From Pseudomonadota bacterium (lineage in GTDB: Bacteria; Pseudomonadota; Alphaproteobacteria; Thalassobaculales; Thalassobaculaceae), in contig JAQBUJ010000126.1 in NCBI GenBank assembly GCA_027623845.1, forward strand, positions 1 through 7,885: a DNA stretch of 7,885 nucleotides, read 5' to 3'. The stretch's first letter is position 1. Each line of letters begins with the position of its first letter. Below are positions 5,383 through 7,885 of the stretch, piece by piece. The position numbers and the translations under genes are program-made. Under the pieces are notes generated by a model. That model was not told the DNA's origin. It saw only the letters and a list, made by a program, of their open reading frames with translations, and ran no database searches.

Positions 5383-7419
5383 TTACATAGTCGCCGCCAG
5401 CCGCACCGCCTGATCGATCGCGCGCTGGGCGTCGAGTTCGGAGGCTTCATCGGCGCCGCCGATCAGATGGACCGGCAGGCCTGCCGCCTGCAGACCGTCC
5501 TGGAGATCGCGAAGCGGCTCCTGACCGGCGCAGATCACCACAGCGTCGACGTCAATCAAGCGATCCTCGTCGCCCACGGTCACGTGCAAACCGGCATCGT
5601 CGATCCGCCGGTAGGTCACCCCACCCAGGAAGTCGACGCCCTTCATCTGTAGGGCGGCCCGGATCGCCCAGCCGGTGGATTTACCGAGGCTGCGGCCGAA
5701 CCGCGCCTCGGACCGCTGGCACAAGGTGATCTGGCGGGCCGAGCGCATTGCCGGGCCGGCAGCAGCCACGCCGCCGGCCTCGCCCAGGGTCGTATCGATA
5801 CCCCATTCGGCAAGGAAGGCGTCGACATCCGCGTCATCGGGGTCAACCGGCCCGTTTGCGTGGGTCAGGTACTCGGCGACATCAAAGCCGATACCACCGG
5901 CGCCGATGATCGCGACCCGGTCGCCGACGGGCCGGCGATGCCAGAGCACATCAACATAGCTCATCGCCTTGGGATGATCGGCGCCCTCGATATCGAGGGC
6001 GCGCGGGGTCACGCCGGAGGCCAGGACCACGGCGTCATAATCAGCATCAGTCAACCCGACCACCGTCGCCCGGGTCGACAGCCTGATATCGACACCCAAC
6101 TGCGCCAATCGGTTGGAGAAATAGCGGATGGTCTCGCGGTAATCCTCTTTGCCGGGGATCGCCATCGCCATATTGAACTGGCCGCCAAGCCGGTTCTCCG
6201 CTTCATAAAGCGTCACCGCGTGACCGCGCTCCGCCAGGGTCGCTGCCGCCGCCATGCCGCCGGGGCCGGCGCCGACCACGGTGAACTTTTTAGCGCTCGC
6301 CGCCGGCTTGATAATCAGTTCGGTCTCGTGACAGGCGCGCGGGTTCACCATGCAGGTGGCCAGCCGACCCGAGAAGATGTTGTCCAGACAGGCCTGATTG
6401 CAGGCGATGCAGGTGTTGATCTCGCCGGCGGCCCCGTTCGCCGCCTTGGCGACGAAATCAGCATCGGCGAGGAACGGCCGGGCCATCGAAACCATGTCCG
6501 CCTGACCTGAGGCGATGACCGCCTCCGCCCGCTCAGGGGTATTGATCCGGTTCGAGGCGATCACCGGGATTGAGACCGCTTTCTTGATCCGCTCGGTTGC
6601 CCAGACGAAGGCATTGCGCGGCACTGAATGCATGATCGTCGGGATTCGCGCTTCGTGCCAGCCGATGCCGGAATTCAGGATGTCGGCGCCGGCGACCTCC
6701 AGGGATCGGGCGAGATCGATGGTCTCGGCGCCGGTCATGCCGCCCTCGACAAGGTCGAGCACCGAAACCCGCGCCATCAAAATGACGTCGGCGCCGGCTT
6801 TCTCGCGGGCGCACCGGACGATCTCGACAAACAACCGTTTGCGATTTTCCCATGTCCCGCCCCAATCATCGGTGCGTTTGTTGGTGCGCGGGCTGAGGAA
6901 CGTGCTAACCAGATAGCCTTCGGAGCCCATCAATTCGACACCATCATAACCGGTCTTGGCGGCCAGGACGGTGGCGTCGGCGAAGTCTTCGATGGTTTGC
7001 CGGATCTCCGCCCCGGACAACTCCCGCGGCTCGAAACTGTTGATCGGCGCCCGGACCGGCGACGGCGCGACCAGGTCGGCCTGCTTGGAATAGCGCCCGG
7101 CATGCAGCAATTGCAGCAAGATCTTACCGCCTTCGGCATGGACCGCTTCGGTGATCACCCGATGCTTGTCGGCGCAATCCGGAAAGGCCGGCTCGCCATC
7201 GCCGAGCCCAAGCTTGCCCTGGGCGTTCGGCGAGATGCCCCCGGTGACCATCAGCGCCACACCGCCGCGCGCACGCTCACCATAGAAAGCCGCCATCTTG
7301 GCATACCCATCCGGCGCTTCCTCAAGACCGGTATGCATCGACCCCATGAGAACGCGGTTCTTCAAGACTGTGGTGCCAACCTGCAGGGGGGAGAGAAGAT
7401 GGGGGAATGACGCGGTCAT
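5383..7419 (-). CDS. fadH: 2,4-dienoyl-CoA reductase (NADPH), FMN/FAD/4Fe-4S enzyme
   Basis: A 678-residue enzyme that reduces 2,4-dienoyl-CoA to 3-enoyl-CoA with NADPH, allowing beta-oxidation of unsaturated fatty acids. E. coli FadH has 672 residues. The N-terminal FMN-binding TIM barrel (about 5-335) carries the FadH active-site residues: Tyr169 in M-G-S-E-G-Y-L and His255 in G-I-G-W-H-E-A-R-I-P-T-I, matching E. coli Tyr166 and His252. The 4Fe-4S ligands are Cys337, Cys340, Cys344 and Cys356. Then come an FAD motif V-G-A-G-P-G-G (382-388) and an NADPH motif I-G-A-G-G-I-G (505-511). Every cofactor site is present. I chose the ATG at 7419, with GGAA six bases before it; an in-frame ATG at 7479 would add 20 unrelated residues. 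Related demethylases and trimethylamine dehydrogenase share the architecture, but the G-I-G-W-H-E-A-R motif points to FadH. It is divergent from the dioxygenase gene and stands alone rather than in a fad operon. Confidence 0.94.
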   Translation of the reverse strand: MTASFPHLLSPLQVGTTVLKNRVLMGSMHTGLEEAPDGYAKMAAFYGERARGGVALMVTGGISPNAQGKLGLGDGEPAFPDCADKHRVITEAVHAEGGKILLQLLHAGRYSKQADLVAPSPVRAPINSFEPRELSGAEIRQTIEDFADATVLAAKTGYDGVELMGSEGYLVSTFLSPRTNKRTDDWGGTWENRKRLFVEIVRCAREKAGADVILMARVSVLDLVEGGMTGAETIDLARSLEVAGADILNSGIGWHEARIPTIMHSVPRNAFVWATERIKKAVSIPVIASNRINTPERAEAVIASGQADMVSMARPFLADADFVAKAANGAAGEINTCIACNQACLDNIFSGRLATCMVNPRACHETELIIKPAASAKKFTVVGAGPGGMAAAATLAERGHAVTLYEAENRLGGQFNMAMAIPGKEDYRETIRYFSNRLAQLGVDIRLSTRATVVGLTDADYDAVVLASGVTPRALDIEGADHPKAMSYVDVLWHRRPVGDRVAIIGAGGIGFDVAEYLTHANGPVDPDDADVDAFLAEWGIDTTLGEAGGVAAAGPAMRSARQITLCQRSEARFGRSLGKSTGWAIRAALQMKGVDFLGGVTYRRIDDAGLHVTVGDEDRLIDVDAVVICAGQEPLRDLQDGLQAAGLPVHLIGGADEASELDAQRAIDQAVRLAATM

Positions 7420-7425
7420 GATGAT

Positions 7426-7429
7426 TTCC
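7426..7429 (-). promoter_or_regulatory. Ribosome binding site that fixes the fadH start
   Basis: On the minus strand GGAA lies six bases before the ATG at 7419, where FadH homology begins (M-T-A-S-F-P-H-L-L-S-P-L). This rules against the longer reading from 7479. Confidence 0.6.
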
Positions 7430-7487
7430 GGTGTCGTGGGTTGCGGTTGCAAGGCTTGATAATGCACCCCGCGCCCCAAATCCGCAT

Positions 7488-7506
7488 CCCTGGACTTGAT
7501 CCAGGG
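7488..7506. repeat. Left REP-like hairpin
   Basis: CCCTGGA (7488-7494), loop CTTGA (7495-7499), TCCAGGG (7500-7506): a perfect 7-bp stem. It lies 69 bp upstream of the fadH start codon, so it could be inside or just above the fadH promoter. Confidence 0.85.
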
Positions 7507-7604
7507 CCGACGCCCGAGACGGTGGCGAGCGACGATGGCGCAATACCGCCAACCGAGGCTGATATGCGCCGCCCGCCGTCACGCCGAACCGCTTCAGGAT
7601 TGGA

Positions 7605-7623
7605 CCCTGGATCAAGTCCAGGG
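7605..7623. repeat. Right REP-like hairpin
   Basis: CCCTGGA (7605-7611), loop TCAAG (7612-7616), TCCAGGG (7617-7623): the exact reverse complement of the left copy. The shared sequence extends outward a further six bases on each side of the pair (ATGCGG here). Confidence 0.85.
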
Positions 7624-7659
7624 ATGCGGTTGATTTTTCTGGAGGCCGTGAGCGAAACT

Positions 7660-7676
7660 TGATCGACCCTCGATCA
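7660..7676. promoter_or_regulatory. Inverted repeat TGATCGA-CCC-TCGATCA, possible operator
   Basis: Two perfect 7-base half-sites are separated by three bases. The site is 87 bp upstream of the dioxygenase start and outside the REP-like doublet. Its size and symmetry suit a dimeric regulator such as a GntR- or MarR-type repressor, but no regulator gene is in the window to pair with it. Confidence 0.35.
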
Positions 7677-7763
7677 TCACACCTATGGCCGGGGCCGAGA
7701 TTGCAAAACCGCCCCTAATGGCGGAATCTATCGGCAGGTCGCAGCCAAGCGGGATGATCACCG

Positions 7764-7885
7764 ATGAGCTATGAGAAAATCTCTCTCACCCCGATCTCGG
7801 GCGCCATGGGTGTGGAGATCGATGGCGTGGATCTCTCCCAACCATTGGACAACAAGACTTTTGATGAGATCCACCAGGCGTTCCT
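7764..7885 (+). CDS. TauD/TfdA family dioxygenase, N-terminal fragment cut by the window edge
   Basis: Only the first 40 codons are visible: M-S-Y-E-K-I-S-L-T-P-I-S-G-A-M-G-V-E-I-D-G-V-D-L-S-Q-P-L-D and on to H-Q-A-F-L. The pattern P-x-S-G-A-x-G-x-E-I-x-G-V-D-L-S-x-P-L-D is characteristic of the N-terminus of TauD/TfdA enzymes, Fe(II)- and 2-oxoglutarate-dependent dioxygenases that hydroxylate taurine, 2,4-D, carnitine-like or other small acids and often release sulfite, phenol or amine products. GGGA at 7751-7754 stands 9 bases before the ATG. The iron-binding H-x-D...H motif lies beyond the window, so activity and subfamily cannot be judged. It is transcribed away from fadH. The frame is open to the edge. 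Confidence 0.8.
   Translation, partial: MSYEKISLTPISGAMGVEIDGVDLSQPLDNKTFDEIHQAF

Larger units (their letters stand above)
7482..7629. repeat. Inverted pair of REP-like palindromes (BIME/MITE-like doublet)
   Basis: Two 25-bp arms (7482-7506 and 7605-7629) are perfect reverse complements, enclosing 98 bp. Each arm also contains its own hairpin: CCCTGGA, a five-base loop, TCCAGGG. The unit can therefore fold as two small hairpins or as one long stem. I recognise the core CCCTGGATCAAGTCCAGGG as a dispersed intergenic repeat of alphaproteobacteria, comparable to the REP doublets of enterobacteria and pseudomonads that are mobilised by RAYT transposases. No target-site duplication is visible at the edges (AAAT on the left, TTGA on the right) and no transposase is in the window. 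A weak hairpin TGGCG-CAATAC-CGCCA sits inside at 7536-7551. Confidence 0.85.
7420..7763. other. Divergent intergenic region between fadH and the TauD-like gene
   Basis: This 344-bp stretch has no credible gene. From left to right it holds the fadH ribosome binding site, a short unique segment (7430-7481) where the fadH promoter may lie, the 148-bp REP-like doublet (7482-7629), a 17-bp inverted repeat (7660-7676), a small hairpin CCGCC-CCTAAT-GGCGG (7709-7724), and the ribosome binding site GGGA (7751-7754) of the dioxygenase gene. Small open frames crossing the repeat translate to L-D-P-G-S-S-P-G, which in my knowledge is a typical artefact of this repeat and not a protein. I could not place convincing -35/-10 boxes. 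Confidence 0.6.

Noticed and set aside
6628..7410. Long plus-strand open frame of 260 codons opposite fadH, and a similar one at 5860-6510
   Set aside because: They lie antisense to an intact, well-matched FadH; the products are rich in R, G, H and D with no recognisable domain, as expected for reverse frames of high-G+C genes.
7441..7662. Small plus-strand frame through the intergenic region upstream of the dioxygenase
   Set aside because: It reads through both REP-like arms and yields G-L-D-P-G-x-x-P, a common mistranslation of this repeat; no ribosome binding site or homology.
1..7885. CRISPR arrays, tRNA or rRNA genes, insertion sequences with transposase, prophage genes
   Set aside because: No regularly spaced direct repeats, tRNA-like or rRNA-like sequence, transposase, integrase or phage structural gene was seen on either strand.

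Overview
The window looks like chromosomal DNA of a high-G+C alphaproteobacterium. The main support is the intergenic palindrome CCCTGGATCAAGTCCAGGG with its inverted partner, a repeat type I know from alphaproteobacterial genomes. The high-G+C codon use and the gene content (Ldh-family and beta-hydroxyacid dehydrogenases, amidase, EamA permease, FadH, TauD-like dioxygenase) fit a metabolically versatile, possibly Rhodospirillales-like organism. The genus cannot be read from the sequence.

Layout: (1) 1-566 is an AT-richer patch (about 51% G+C over 181-540 by hand count) carrying a small HicB-like (DUF1902) antitoxin followed by a HicA toxin. (2) 668-1720 (+) is an Ldh-family (MDH2/LDH2) NAD(P)-dependent dehydrogenase, converging with a 12-bp gap on a 3-hydroxyisobutyrate-dehydrogenase-like enzyme at 1733-2620 (-). 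(3) A 174-bp divergent region with inverted repeats separates this from an amidase-signature hydrolase at 2795-4201 (+). (4) The amidase converges on an EamA/DMT-type permease at 4281-5156 (-). (5) 5383-7419 (-) is a full-length 2,4-dienoyl-CoA reductase (FadH). (6) 7420-7763 is a 344-bp divergent intergenic region with a 148-bp inverted pair of REP-like hairpins and a separate 17-bp inverted repeat. (7) A TauD/TfdA-type dioxygenase starts at 7764 and runs off the right edge.

The genes mostly alternate in strand, so apart from the toxin-antitoxin pair there is no clear operon. The amidase, two hydroxyacid dehydrogenases, permease and dioxygenase could together handle an amide or hydroxy-acid compound, but nothing in the sequence fixes a substrate. 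FadH is the one enzyme whose reaction can be named with confidence; it serves beta-oxidation of unsaturated fatty acids and need not belong with the others.

I found no convincing new biological system. The points most worth a second look are the REP-like doublet, the compact toxin-antitoxin pair with its unusual start-stop junctions and upstream palindrome, and the candidate operators in the divergent promoter regions.
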